Shown here piece by piece: positions 8,876-17,943 of a stretch of 64,000 nt of DNA. The stretch's first letter is position 1. The number at the start of each line of letters is the position of its first letter. The translations under genes and the position numbers were made by a program. The notes beneath the pieces were generated by a model. It saw only the letters and a program-made list of their open reading frames with translations. It had not been told where the DNA came from and searched no databases. Origin of the DNA: Prado023 sp963706885 (GTDB lineage Bacteria; Actinomycetota; Actinomycetes; S36-B12; CAIYMF01); the NCBI GenBank assembly GCA_963706885.1, contig CAVPNX010000021.1, positions 72,372 to 136,371 of the forward strand, read 5' to 3'.

Positions 8876-10095
8876 TCAGTCCAGGACATGGCTCACGAGG
8901 CCGTCGAGGAGCTTGGGCTCGAACCAGGTGGACTTCGGGGGCATGATCCCGCCGGCATCGGCGACCCCGATGAGGTCCTCGACGGTCGTGGGATGCATCG
9001 AGATCGCGGTCGTCCATGGGCCGTCGTCGACCGCGGACTCGAGCTCCGCCAGTGGCCGGACACCGCCGACGAAGCCGATCCGGGGATCGGTCCGGGGGTC
9101 GTCGATCCCCAGCACCGGCTGCAGCAGGTGCCGCTGCAGGACCGCCACGTCGAGCTGGTCGACCGGATCGTCGGACCCGCGCAGGTTGTCCGGGGCGCTG
9201 AGCAGGTACCACCGCCCAGCGAGGTAGAGCCCGAACCGACCGGGGGCCGCCGGGGTGACCGGCCCGTCGGACTGCTCGACGGTGAAGCGCTCGGCGGCAC
9301 CGGCGAGGATGGCCGCGGGGTCCATCCCCTGCGGGGCACGGACCAACCGGTTGTACGCAAGGATCCGCACCTGGTCGGCGGGGAAGGCCACGGCGAGGAA
9401 CAGACGCCGTCGCCGGTGTCGGCCGCCGGGCGTGGACCATGGACGCCGCCGCGCTGCGGTGGTGGCCGTCGGCGATGTAGAGCGCGGGGAGCTCCTCGAA
9501 TGCCGCGACCAGCGTCGCCACGGTGTCCGGGTCGGCGATCGGCCAGAGCTCGTGGCGAACCCCGCCGGGCCCGTCGACGCATGTGGCGCGCGGGCGCGGA
9601 CGTGGCGCTCGCGACGATCCCGGCGATCGTCGCGCTGGATCGGTGGATCAGGAACGCCGGACCGGTCTGGGCGCCGACCGCCTCGATCTGCGCCGCCCGG
9701 TCGGCCTGCTTGTCCGGGCGGGTGGTCTCATGCCGACGGATCCGGCCGGCGTCGTACGCGGGCACGCTGGCGCCGCCGACGATCCCGGTCTGCGTGTGCT
9801 CTCCGTCGGTGAGCCGGTAGGCGTGGAAGCGCGCCCCGGGGTCGCGCACCAGCATCCCGTCGGCCTTCAGCCGCGCGAACGCGGCCGACGCCAGGGCGTA
9901 GGCCTCGGGGCTGTCGGCGGGCGTTCCCTCGGGGAGGTCGATGTCGGGGCGCGAGACATGCAGGAAGGAGTGCGGCCGTCCCGCGGCCATGGCCACCGCC
10001 TCGGCGCGGTCCATCACGTCGTAGGGCAGCTCGGCGACCTCCCCGGCCCGCGCCGGTGGTGGGCACAGGCCGCGGATCGGCGCGAAGAGGCTCAC
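8876..10095 (-). CDS. DUF1015 family protein (frameshifted)
   Basis: A protein of about 405 residues read in three pieces. The N-terminus (from 10095) has FAPIRGLCPPPARAGEVAELPYDVMDRAEA, split here by the family's PYDV motif, and LHVSRPDIDLP. The middle carries LYIADGHHRSAAA. The C-terminus (to 8876) has LLQPVLGIDDPRTDPRI and GGIMPPKSTWFEPK. These are the conserved blocks of DUF1015, a cytosolic family of unknown function with an HHR motif. One-base shifts are needed near 9580 and near 9400; since all conserved blocks survive, sequencing error is likelier than decay. Downstream, 8 bases away, is the PfkB kinase, suggesting a shared small-molecule pathway. Confidence 0.8.
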
Positions 10096-10138
10096 GGGGT
10101 CATCGTAGGTCGCGGCGGTGGGGGGCCCGGCCGCCGGC

Positions 10139-10672
10139 TCAGTGGGCGAAGGTGACGGTGATCCGGGCCCGAGCCAGCGTGTGGAAGGCCAGGTGGAACG
10201 CCACCGCCACGGGGGACCCGCCGGCGTCGACCCCCAGGTGCTCGACGTCCATGGCGTGCACCACGAACATGTAGCGGTGTGGGTGGTCGCCCTGCGGCGG
10301 GGCGGCCCCGCCGTAGGCGGCAGCGCCGAAGTCGGTGCCGGCGTGGAACCCGCCGGGCAGTGCGGCGTCGCTGGTGCCCGCGCCGCGGGCCAGCTCGGTC
10401 ACGGACGCGGGGAGGTCCACGACCGACCAGTGCCAGAACCCGCAACCCGTCGGCGCATCCGGGTCCAGGCACGTGACGACGTATCCCCGTGTGCCTGCTG
10501 GGGCGCCGGTCCACGCCAGCTGGGGGGAGATGTTCTGCCCGCCGGCCGAGCCGTGGACGTGCAGCATGGGCATGACCGCGCCGTCCACAAGATCCGTGCT
10601 GGACACCTCGAACCACGGTCGCGGCGGCAGGTAGTCGTAGGGGTCCGGGGCGATCGGGCGCTCCAGTGACAT
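10139..10672 (-). CDS. PEBP family protein (YbhB/YbcL, Raf-kinase-inhibitor-like)
   Basis: A 177-residue phosphatidylethanolamine-binding-protein-like protein. The start ATG at 10670-10672 follows a strong GGAGGAGG site with a 6-base spacer. Conserved anion-pocket elements are present: NISPQLAWTGAP, CLDPDAPTGCGFWHWSV and GAAYGGAAPPQGDHPHRYMF, here broken as GGAAPPQGDHPHRY. The bacterial YbhB/YbcL family is cytosolic or periplasmic with a poorly defined role, proposed in kinase regulation or ligand binding. There is no signal peptide. It is divergent from the MhuD-like gene, with 338 bases between them. Confidence 0.9.
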   Translation of the reverse strand: MSLERPIAPDPYDYLPPRPWFEVSSTDLVDGAVMPMLHVHGSAGGQNISPQLAWTGAPAGTRGYVVTCLDPDAPTGCGFWHWSVVDLPASVTELARGAGTSDAALPGGFHAGTDFGAAAYGGAAPPQGDHPHRYMFVVHAMDVEHLGVDAGGSPVAVAFHLAFHTLARARITVTFAH

Positions 10673-11010
10673 GTCGGTCCTCCTCCCGGGTACGGGGCGC
10701 GCGCGGCGCAGTCGCTGCGGCCCCGCCTCCGAGCCAACCACGTCCTGGGGCGGGTTGGCAGGGTGGCGGGATACGTCCCAGTGCCGGGGTGACAGGGCCG
10801 CGGTGACCGGGGGTGGGGGCACTCCGGACGCGGGAGAGCCCCGCTGCCGACGGGGGAGCAAGCAGCGAGGCTCTCAAGATCATTTTGGTGCCTTTGGCGC
10901 GTTGGCGCAAGTCGCCTCGTCGGCGACAACGCCCGAGCCTGGGACGGGCCACTCGCATGCCCGGCCAGCACCCCGATGCGGTGGACGGAACGGTGGTGGA
11001 GGATGTGGTC
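10673..11010. other. Intergenic region with an imperfect hairpin
   Basis: A 338-base divergent intergenic region with no gene that I can support. It holds an imperfect 13-bp inverted repeat (10834-10846 with 10863-10875, one mismatch) around a 16-base loop, followed on the plus strand by a short T-rich stretch (AAGATCATTTT). It could be an attenuator or leader RNA for the MhuD-like gene, but I recognise no known riboswitch class. The MhuD-like gene has a GGAGG site about 9 bases before its ATG. Confidence 0.4.
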
Positions 11011-11334
11011 ATGGCCTTCGTCGCAGTCAACGTCCTGACCGTCCCCGAGGGTGCGGGCGCCACGCTGGAGCAGCGCTTCGCGCGTCGGGCAGGATCGGTC
11101 GAGAGGGCGCCGGGGTTCGAGCACTTCGAGCTGCTCCGGCCGCTGGAGGGCACGGACTCCTACCTGGTGTACACGCGGTGGGCCTCGCGGGAGGCCTTCG
11201 AGGAGTGGACCCGCTCGCAGTCCTTCGCCGCCGGGCACGGCCAGGCCAGCGGTCGCGACGAGTCCGAGCGACCCGCCGCGACGGGGTCCACGATCTGGAG
11301 CTTCGAGGTCGTCCAGGCGGCGGACCCGGCCTGA
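11011..11334 (+). CDS. Heme-degrading monooxygenase (MhuD-like ABM domain)
   Basis: A 107-residue antibiotic-biosynthesis-monooxygenase (ABM) domain protein. The ATG at 11011 follows a GGAGG. Residues at the positions known to matter in mycobacterial MhuD are all present: Asn7, Trp66 and a histidine at 76 (75 in MhuD). Together with the ferredoxin-like pattern FELLRPLEGTDSYLVYTRW, this supports heme binding and oxygenolytic heme cleavage for iron release in the cytosol. It could also be a general ABM protein of unknown substrate. There are no heme-uptake genes adjacent; the acyl-CoA dehydrogenase gene starts 46 bases downstream. Confidence 0.75.
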   Translation: MAFVAVNVLTVPEGAGATLEQRFARRAGSVERAPGFEHFELLRPLEGTDSYLVYTRWASREAFEEWTRSQSFAAGHGQASGRDESERPAATGSTIWSFEVVQAADPA

Positions 11335-11380
11335 GCCGGGTATGACCCGGCCGGGGGAACGCACGGTCTAGCGTGGGCGC

Positions 11381-12535
11381 ATGGGAACCGAGTGGACCGA
11401 TCCGTTCAACACGCCCGAGCGCAGGGACCTGCGTGCGCTGACCCGCGACTTCGTCACCCGTGAGGTCCTCCCCGGGCTCGACGAGTGGGAGCGCGCCGGG
11501 GAGATCCCCCGCTCCCTGCATGAACGTGCGGCCGCAGCGGGCCTGCTGGGCCTCGGCTTCCCCGAGGATGTCGGGGGAAGCGGCGGGGACCTGATCGACG
11601 GCCTCGTGATGACCGAGGAGCTCCTGCAGGCCGGAGCCAGCGGAGGCCTGGCCGCTGGCCTGTTCACCCACGGCATCGCCCTGCCGCACATGGTCGTGGC
11701 TGGCGACTCCGGGCAGATCGAGCGGTTCGTCCGGCCGGTCCTCGAGGGTCGGGCCATCGCTGCCCTGGCGATCACCGAGCCCGACGGGGGCTCGGACGTC
11801 GCCGCCCTGCGCACGAGGGCCGAGCGCGACGGCGACGACTACGTGATCAACGGCTCGAAGATCTACATCACCTCCGGCGTGCGTGCCGACTGGGTGGTGG
11901 TCGGGGTGCGCACCGGAGGGCCGGGGTTCGGCGGGATCTCGCTGATCGTCGTGCCCAGCGACACCCCCGGGTTCAGCGTCGTCCGCCGGCTGGAGAAGAT
12001 CGGCTGGCACTGCTCGGACACCGCCGAGCTGGCCTTCACCGACTGCCGCGTCCCCGCCTCGAACCTCGTCGGTGCGCAGGACTCGGGATTCATCCAGATC
12101 GCGATGCAGTTCGTGGTGGAGCGACTGTCCATCGCCGTGCAGGCCTACGCCACCGCCCAGCGCTGCCTGGACCTCGCGCTGGAGTGGGCCCGGATGCGCC
12201 ACACGTTCGGCAAGCCGTTGGTGGCCCACCAGGTGGTGCGCCACCAGCTGGTCGAGATGGACCGGCTGACCGACGTCGCCCGCACCTACACCCGCCAGAT
12301 CGCGCTGCGCCACGTCGCCGGGCAGGAGGTCATCGCCGAGGCGGCGCTGGCCAAGAACACCGCGGTGGCGGCCGCCGAGGCCGTGACCTACCAGGCCATC
12401 CAGATCTTCGGCGGCCAGGGCTGCATGCGCGATTCGGAGGTGGAGCGGCACTACCGCGACGTGCGCATCCTGTCGATCGGTGGTGGGGCCACCGAGGTGA
12501 TGACCGAGCTGGCTGCGCGGCGGCTCGGGCTGTAG
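11381..12535 (+). CDS. Acyl-CoA dehydrogenase
   Basis: A 384-residue FAD enzyme that introduces a trans-2 double bond into acyl-CoA in beta-oxidation or branched-chain amino-acid breakdown. ALAITEPDGGSDVAALRT is the acyl-CoA dehydrogenase signature 1, and WARMRHTFGKPLVAHQVVRH and QIFGGQGCMRDSEVERHYRD are the FAD-binding C-terminal blocks. At the position of the usual catalytic glutamate (YEG in medium-chain enzymes) the protein has glycine (SIGGGATEVM). The likely base is instead about Glu247 in FVVERLSIA, as in isovaleryl- and long-chain enzymes. The chain-length preference is therefore uncertain. It stands between the MhuD-like gene and the UGPase gene on the same strand. Confidence 0.9.
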   Translation: MGTEWTDPFNTPERRDLRALTRDFVTREVLPGLDEWERAGEIPRSLHERAAAAGLLGLGFPEDVGGSGGDLIDGLVMTEELLQAGASGGLAAGLFTHGIALPHMVVAGDSGQIERFVRPVLEGRAIAALAITEPDGGSDVAALRTRAERDGDDYVINGSKIYITSGVRADWVVVGVRTGGPGFGGISLIVVPSDTPGFSVVRRLEKIGWHCSDTAELAFTDCRVPASNLVGAQDSGFIQIAMQFVVERLSIAVQAYATAQRCLDLALEWARMRHTFGKPLVAHQVVRHQLVEMDRLTDVARTYTRQIALRHVAGQEVIAEAALAKNTAVAAAEAVTYQAIQIFGGQGCMRDSEVERHYRDVRILSIGGGATEVMTELAARRLGL

Positions 12536-12587
12536 GGACCCTTCGCGCGACCGGTGCTCCGGACCACGGCGCCGTAGGGTGGAACCC

Positions 12588-13970
12588 ATGAGTGTCGAGG
12601 GATTGCGACTGGCCCAGGCGAAGATGCGCGCGGCAGGGGTGGCTGATGCCGCCATCGACGTGTTCTCCCACTACTACGGGCTCCTCGAGTCCGGAGCGAC
12701 CGGGCTGATCCCGGAGGACTCGATCGAGCCCTTGCTCCACCCGCCGGTGCTTGCCGACATCGAGGTCGATCCCGACAGCGCCCGCGAGGCCCTGGGGCGC
12801 ACGGTCCTGATCAAGCTCAACGGGGGCCTGGGCACCTCGATGGGGATGGACCGGGCCAAGTCCCTGCTGCCGGTGCGCGAGGGCAAGTCCTTCCTCGACG
12901 TGCTCGTGGGCCAGGTGCGCGCCGCGAGGCTGGCCCACGGAGTCCCGCTGCCCCTGATCCTGATGAACAGCTTCCGGACCCGGGAGCAGAGCCTGGCGGC
13001 CCTGGCTGCCCACCCCGACATCCCTGTCGACGGGCTGCCCCTGGACTTCCTGCAGAACCAGGAGCCCAAGCTGCTGGCCGACGACCTGACGCCGGTCGAC
13101 TGGCCGGCGGACCCGAGCCTCGAGTGGTGCCCGCCGGGGCACGGCGACCTGTACACCGCGATCCGGACCTCCGGCGTGCTCGACGCGCTGCTCGACCGGG
13201 GCTACCGCTATGCCAACATCTCCAACGCGGACAACCTCGGGGCGGCTCCCAGCGCGACGCTGGCAGGGTGGTTCGCGGCGTCCGGGGCCCCGTACGCTGC
13301 TGAGCTCTGCCGCCGCACCCCTGCCGACCGCAAGGGCGGGCACCTGGCGATCCGCAGGTCCGACGGCCGGCTCATCCTGCGCGACACCGCCCAGACCGCC
13401 CCGGAGGAGATGGACTTCTTCACCGACGAGCACCGGCACCCGTACTTCCACTGCAACAACCTGTGGTTCGACCTCGAGAAGCTGCACGCCGCACTGGTCG
13501 ACCGTGGCTCGGTGCTCGGGTTGCCGCTGATCCGCAACACCAAGACGGTGGACCCGACCGACGCGGGCTCGCCGAAGGTCGTGCAGGTGGAGACGGCCAT
13601 GGGGGCGGCGATCGAGGTGTTCGAGGGGGCGCAGGCCATCGTGGTGGGTCGCGAGCGCTTCCTGCCCGTGAAGACGACCGACGACCTCCTGCTGCTGCGC
13701 TCGGACGCCTATGCCGAGGCGCCGGACGGGACCCTGCAGCGGGCGACCGACCCGACCCCGCTCGTCCAGCTGGACCCGCGCTTCTACCGCACGATGGCCG
13801 ACTTCGACGCGAGGTTCCCCGCCGGCCCACCCTCGCTGCGGGAGGCCACCGGGCTTGCTGTCCGCGGCGACTGGACCTTCGGCCGCGACGTGCAGGTGGT
13901 CGGCGACGTGGAGCTGGCTGACACCGATGCGCCGGAGCGGATCGCCGACGGCACGCGGCTCGAGCCGTAG
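12588..13970 (+). CDS. UTP-glucose-1-phosphate uridylyltransferase (UDPGP family)
   Basis: A 460-residue nucleotidyltransferase of the eukaryote-like UDPGP family (PF01704), also found in actinobacteria, as opposed to the short GalU type. The nucleotide-binding loop is LIKLNGGLGTSMGMDRAKSL, and FLQNQEPKL, PPGHGDLYTA and NISNADNLGA are conserved substrate-binding blocks. FHCNNLWFDLEKL and IRNTKTVDP complete the sugar-phosphate site. It makes UDP-glucose for trehalose, glycolipid or polysaccharide synthesis in the cytosol. An alternative ATG lies three codons upstream (12579); 12588 is better placed relative to the weak GGGTGG site. Confidence 0.93.
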   Translation: MSVEGLRLAQAKMRAAGVADAAIDVFSHYYGLLESGATGLIPEDSIEPLLHPPVLADIEVDPDSAREALGRTVLIKLNGGLGTSMGMDRAKSLLPVREGKSFLDVLVGQVRAARLAHGVPLPLILMNSFRTREQSLAALAAHPDIPVDGLPLDFLQNQEPKLLADDLTPVDWPADPSLEWCPPGHGDLYTAIRTSGVLDALLDRGYRYANISNADNLGAAPSATLAGWFAASGAPYAAELCRRTPADRKGGHLAIRRSDGRLILRDTAQTAPEEMDFFTDEHRHPYFHCNNLWFDLEKLHAALVDRGSVLGLPLIRNTKTVDPTDAGSPKVVQVETAMGAAIEVFEGAQAIVVGRERFLPVKTTDDLLLLRSDAYAEAPDGTLQRATDPTPLVQLDPRFYRTMADFDARFPAGPPSLREATGLAVRGDWTFGRDVQVVGDVELADTDAPERIADGTRLEP

Positions 13971-13993
13971 GGCGCGGACCGGGATCGGCCGGA

Positions 13994-14656
13994 TCACGAA
14001 GGCGGTTGGCCCTCCTCCACCTCGGTCGCAACGTCGGGCGCGGGCTCGGTCGGGACCGTCGCCGCCCAGAGGGCGTGCTCCCGCTCGGCCCACCGGCGCG
14101 AGACGGAGCCCGTGCGCAGCCCGCGTCGGGCCTCCGGGTCCTGCCACGCCATCCACAGGTGCCCGGCGGACACCACCACGACGGCCGCGGCGAAGACGTC
14201 GTGGACGAACGTCGCGCCGGTGCTGATGTCGTCGGGGAACAGGGTGAAGTAGTGCAGCATCAGCCCGGTGCCCAGGAGGACGAGCAGCGCACCGAGGGTG
14301 AACGCCGAGTTCAGCTTCTGGCCCGCGTTGAACTTCCCGGACGGGAAGGCGCCGCTGCGACGGTTGCTCGAGCGCAGCCAGGCGCCATCCCCGGGCAGGA
14401 ACCGGTTGAGCCGGCGCGCGTCAGCGCGGAACGCCCGGGAGGCGACGGCGCCGACCACGAGCGGCAACGGCAGCAGCAGCCCGGCGGTGAAGTGCACGGT
14501 CTCCACCAGGTCACGTCGGCCGACCAGCGTGCTGAGCGGACCCCAGTAGAGCATCGCCGCGGTCAGGATGCAGACGCCCATGAGCGCACCGAAGCTGAGG
14601 TGGATCCAGCGCTCGCCGGAGGTGAAGCGGCGGATCCGATCAGGCGATCGGGGCAT
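13994..14656 (-). CDS. Membrane cytochrome b subunit (FdnI/cytochrome b561-like)
   Basis: A 220-residue integral membrane protein with four or five hydrophobic segments (about 18-38, 52-72, 112-132, 146-168). Histidines lie within or at the ends of the helices (WIHLSF, ETVHFTAG, LMLHYF, FVHDVF, AGHLWMAW), as expected for a di-heme cytochrome b of the formate dehydrogenase gamma/cytochrome b561 superfamily. Its start lies inside the 3' end of the upstream molybdoprotein gene (17-base overlap), so translation is probably coupled. The natural reading is that it links the extracytoplasmic molybdoenzyme to the quinone pool. The C-terminal 30 residues are acidic and cytosolic. Confidence 0.85.
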   Translation of the reverse strand: MPRSPDRIRRFTSGERWIHLSFGALMGVCILTAAMLYWGPLSTLVGRRDLVETVHFTAGLLLPLPLVVGAVASRAFRADARRLNRFLPGDGAWLRSSNRRSGAFPSGKFNAGQKLNSAFTLGALLVLLGTGLMLHYFTLFPDDISTGATFVHDVFAAAVVVVSAGHLWMAWQDPEARRGLRTGSVSRRWAEREHALWAATVPTEPAPDVATEVEEGQPPS

Positions 14657-15384
14657 CCGACCTCCCGTTGGACCTGCCCACCCACGCGTCGATGTCGTAG
14701 CCGCGGACCTCCCAGTACCCGGGCACGACCTCGTCGCTGAGGGTGATCCGGTCCAGCCACTTGATCGACTTGTAGAAGTACATGGGTGCCACGAACAGCC
14801 GGACCGGCCCGCCGTGGTCGTGGGAGACCGGCTCGCCGTCCATGGCGGTGGCGATCAGGACGTCGGGTCGCCGGGCCTGCTCCATCGTCAGCGACTCGGT
14901 GTAGGCACCATCGGAGGAGCCGAACAGGACGGCTCCAGCCGGACGTTGCCCGCGCGCCCACATGGTCCAGCAGGTCCGACAGCAGGACGCCGGACCACGT
15001 CACGTCCGGGACACGCCACCCGGTGACGCACTGCACGTCCTTGGTGAACGTCGTCTGGGGCAGCCCGGCGAGGTCCGCGTAGGTGAGTCGGCTCGGGCCT
15101 TCCGGCAGGCCCTCCACGGTGAGCTCGTACTCGCGTGCGGGGACCTCCTCGACCGAGGCCACCACGGAGTAGAAGCGGAACCTGCCGTTGCCTGGGATCA
15201 GGCCCGTGAGCCCGGTGGGGTCCCGCTCGGCCAGTGTGGTCAGCGCCGACCCCACCCGGCTGCCCAGGATCACGCCGACACCGGCCAGCCCCAGCAGCCC
15301 CAGCACCACCCGCCGCCCGACCGGCGGTCCGTGGGCCTCGTCGACCTGTGGCGGCGGCGGGGGGTCGACGTGCTCGCCACTCAT
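14640..15384 (-). CDS. Sulfite-oxidase-fold molybdopterin oxidoreductase (frameshifted)
   Basis: About 248 residues once a one-base shift near 14945 is repaired. The ATG at 15384 is followed by an acidic/proline stretch and then a twin-arginine-like signal (GRRVVLGLLGLAGVGVIL), suggesting Tat export. The molybdenum cofactor cysteine is in DVQCVTGWRVPD, the sulfite-oxidase superfamily signature (YedY/MsrP, SorA). The second piece has MDGEPVSHDHGGPVRL and YFYKSIKWLDRI, which are conserved cofactor-binding and C-terminal blocks. It is a partner of the cytochrome b gene it overlaps. The substrate is unknown; methionine sulfoxide reduction or sulfite oxidation are both possible. Confidence 0.85.
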
Positions 15385-15476
15385 CGGCCAAGGATGGGCG
15401 CGCGGAGGGCGGGTCCGCAAGCGGGTCGCGGTGCCGTGCTCCACCCGTGGTGTGCGACCGACGGACGCGCTCCGGG

Positions 15477-16529
15477 TCAGGCGGACTCCCGGACCACCAG
15501 GGAGACTGGCAGGATCACGTGGTCGAGGCCGCTCACGTCCGGTATCCCGTCAACGGGTTCGAGGCTGATCCCCGGCCGATGGCGCGCGAGGTAGAGCCGG
15601 ACCATGGCGCGGCCCTGGGTCATCGGATCCTGACGGATCGTCGTCAGCGGGGGGTCGGCCGTCGTGGCGAACTCGTTGTCGTCGAAGCCGACGAGGGCGA
15701 CGTCGTCGGGGACCCGCCGACCTGCGCGCCGCAGCACCGACAGGGCGCCCAGGGCCATCAGGTCCGACGCCACGAAGAGCGCATCCAGGTCTGGCGCCCG
15801 CTGCAGGAGGCGCTCCATCGCGACCTCGCCGCCCCGTTGCGTGAAGTCGCCGGTCTCGACCAGGTCGTCGCGGTACGCCGGCCCGATGACGTTGCGGTAC
15901 CCGGTGAGTCGGTCGACGCCCGCGGACATGTCCAGCGGGCCCGTGATGGTCCCGATCGCCCGGCGCCCCAGGGAGACCAGGTGCCGGGTTGCTGCCTCGG
16001 CCCCCTGGACGTTCTCGTTGTCGACGTACGGCGTTTCTTCGGGCAGCTCACGCGTCGGTCGGCCACCGATCACATAGGGAAGGTGCAGGCGCTCCAGCTC
16101 CTCGGGGAGCCCGTCGCCATCATGGCCGGAGATCAACATCACGCCGTCCACCGGCGAGGACCTCAGGAACTGCTTGACCCGCTCGAGGTCGTCGAAGTCC
16201 TGGGCCATCATCAGCACGAGCTGCAGTCCTGCCCGGTTCGTCTCCATGCTGACGCCCCGCACGATGCCGCTGAAGAACGGGTCCCCGAAGACCCGGGCAG
16301 CCGGCTCTGACGCCAGGAGGGCGATCGCATCCGAGCGCCGGGTCATGAGGGCCCGGGCCGCCTGGTTGGGGACGTACCCGAGCTCGTCGATCGCCCTCTG
16401 GACGCGCTCGCGCAGGTCCTCGGCGACGGTCGCCTGGCCGTTGACCACCCGGGAGGCCGTAGCCCGGGACACCCCTGCCCGCGCGGCGACGTCCTCGAGG
16501 TGGGGGCGCGTCGGCCTCCGTTGCGTCAT
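15477..16529 (-). CDS. LacI-family transcriptional regulator of the sugar locus
   Basis: A 350-residue LacI/GalR regulator. The helix-turn-helix is at the N-terminus (EDVAARAGVSRATASRVVNG, about residues 12-31), the hinge helix is YVPNQAARAL, and a periplasmic-binding-protein-like effector domain follows (for example DGVMLISGHDGDG and FVASDLMALGALSVLRRAG). It sits at the end of a convergent-free run of minus-strand sugar genes, 45 bases after the GH1 gene. Four copies of a GAGAGCGCTCTC palindrome lie at promoters in this locus, which is the type of central-CG palindrome LacI proteins bind. I infer that it represses the locus and is released by an imported or intracellular sugar. Confidence 0.93.
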   Translation of the reverse strand: MTQRRPTRPHLEDVAARAGVSRATASRVVNGQATVAEDLRERVQRAIDELGYVPNQAARALMTRRSDAIALLASEPAARVFGDPFFSGIVRGVSMETNRAGLQLVLMMAQDFDDLERVKQFLRSSPVDGVMLISGHDGDGLPEELERLHLPYVIGGRPTRELPEETPYVDNENVQGAEAATRHLVSLGRRAIGTITGPLDMSAGVDRLTGYRNVIGPAYRDDLVETGDFTQRGGEVAMERLLQRAPDLDALFVASDLMALGALSVLRRAGRRVPDDVALVGFDDNEFATTADPPLTTIRQDPMTQGRAMVRLYLARHRPGISLEPVDGIPDVSGLDHVILPVSLVVRESA

Positions 16530-16574
16530 GAGGTGGTCCCCCTTCCCTGCTGCGCCGGCATACCTGATCGCTCC

Positions 16575-17943
16575 TCATGGTAATCGGTTGCTCCCCGCCG
16601 CCTGCGCGAACCAGCGTGCGCTGTCCTTCGGATGGCGTGCCAGGGTCTCGTAGTCGACGTGGACCAGGCCGAAGCGCTTCGAGTAGCCCTCCGCCCACTC
16701 GAAGTTGTCCAGCAGCGACCACGCGAAGTAGGCGCGCACGTCGGCCCCTGCGGCGATCGCGTCGTGCACCGCACCGACGTGGCCCTCGAGGTAGGCAACA
16801 CGACGCGGGTCGGCGACCCGGCCCGTCGGCTCCAGGACCTCGGGGAAGGCGGCTCCGTTCTCGGTCACCATGACAGGGACGCCGTACTCCCGCTGCAGCC
16901 GCACGAGAAGGTCGGTGAACGCCCCGGGGGAGACCTCCCATCCCATGTCGGTCAGCTCCCCCTGCGGGGGCAGCATGGCGATGCCGCTGTTGCGGGGGTG
17001 GTCCGCCCACCCGCCGGCACGCGGGGCCGATGCTGCGCGATGTGGTGCGTAGTAGTTGACCCCGAGCACGTCGATCGGCGCACTGATCACCGCACGCGTC
17101 CCCGGGCTGGATGAATCCCCAGTCCGTGAGGTCCTGGGTCGCCTCGACCACGTCCGTGGGGTAGGCCCCACGCAGGACCGGGTCGAGGTAGAGCCGGTTC
17201 GCGAAGCCGTCCATGAGGTGCGCCGCGGCCACGTCCTCGTCACTGGTCGTGGCAGGCAGGATCGGCCAGAGGTTCAGCGTGATCGACAGCTGCTCCTGCG
17301 GGCGAGCCGACGCGCGCATGGCCTGGATGGCCAGGCCATGGCCGAGCAGGAGGTGGTGCATCGCCACCATCGCGCTGGCCGGCTCGGTCCGGCCCGGGGC
17401 GTGGGTCCCGTCCCAGTACCCGAGGTGCGCTGAGCACCACGGCTCGTTGAGGGTCGTCCAGAGGTCCACGCGATCACCGAGGGCGTCGTGGACCAGGGCG
17501 GCGTAGTCGGCGAACCGGTGGGCGGTCTCACGGGCTGGCCAGCCGCCGGCGTCCTCGAGGGCCTGGGGAAGGTCCCAGTGGTAGAGGGTCACCGCAGGGG
17601 TGATCCCCCGGGCGAGCAGGGCGTCGACGAGCCTGTCGTAGAACGCCATCCCCGCTGGGTTGACCGGCCCGCGCCCCGAGGGCTGGATCCGGGGCCAGGC
17701 GATGGAGAAGCGGTAGGCGCCGAGGTTCAGCGCCGCCATGAGGTCGACGTCCTCGGCGAACCGGTGGTAGTGGTCGGCCGCGACATCCCCCGTGTCGCCA
17801 CCGCGGACCCGGCCGGGGGTGTGGCTGAAGGTGTCCCAGATCGAGGGCCCGCGACCGTCCTCGGTCGTGGCGCCCTCGATCTGGTAGGCCGCGGTGGCGG
17901 CTCCCCAGATGAACCCCTCTGGGAAGCCCCGCTCGGCGGTCAT
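16575..17943 (-). CDS. GH1 beta-glucosidase-type enzyme (frameshifted)
   Basis: About 456 residues after repairing one shift near 17095. The N-terminal piece begins FPEGFIWGAATAAYQIEGA, the classic GH1 start. The acid/base glutamate is E167 in TLNEPW, and the nucleophile glutamate is in VMVTENGAAFP in the second piece. YFAWSLLDNFEWAEGYSKRF is the conserved C-terminal aglycone/substrate-binding block. It retains beta-linked glucosides (or galactosides/6-phospho-sugars); no phosphosugar-specific motif is obvious, so a plain beta-glucosidase is likely. There is no signal peptide, so it is cytosolic. Its start overlaps the 3' end of the permease gene by 4 bases (ATGA). Confidence 0.9.
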
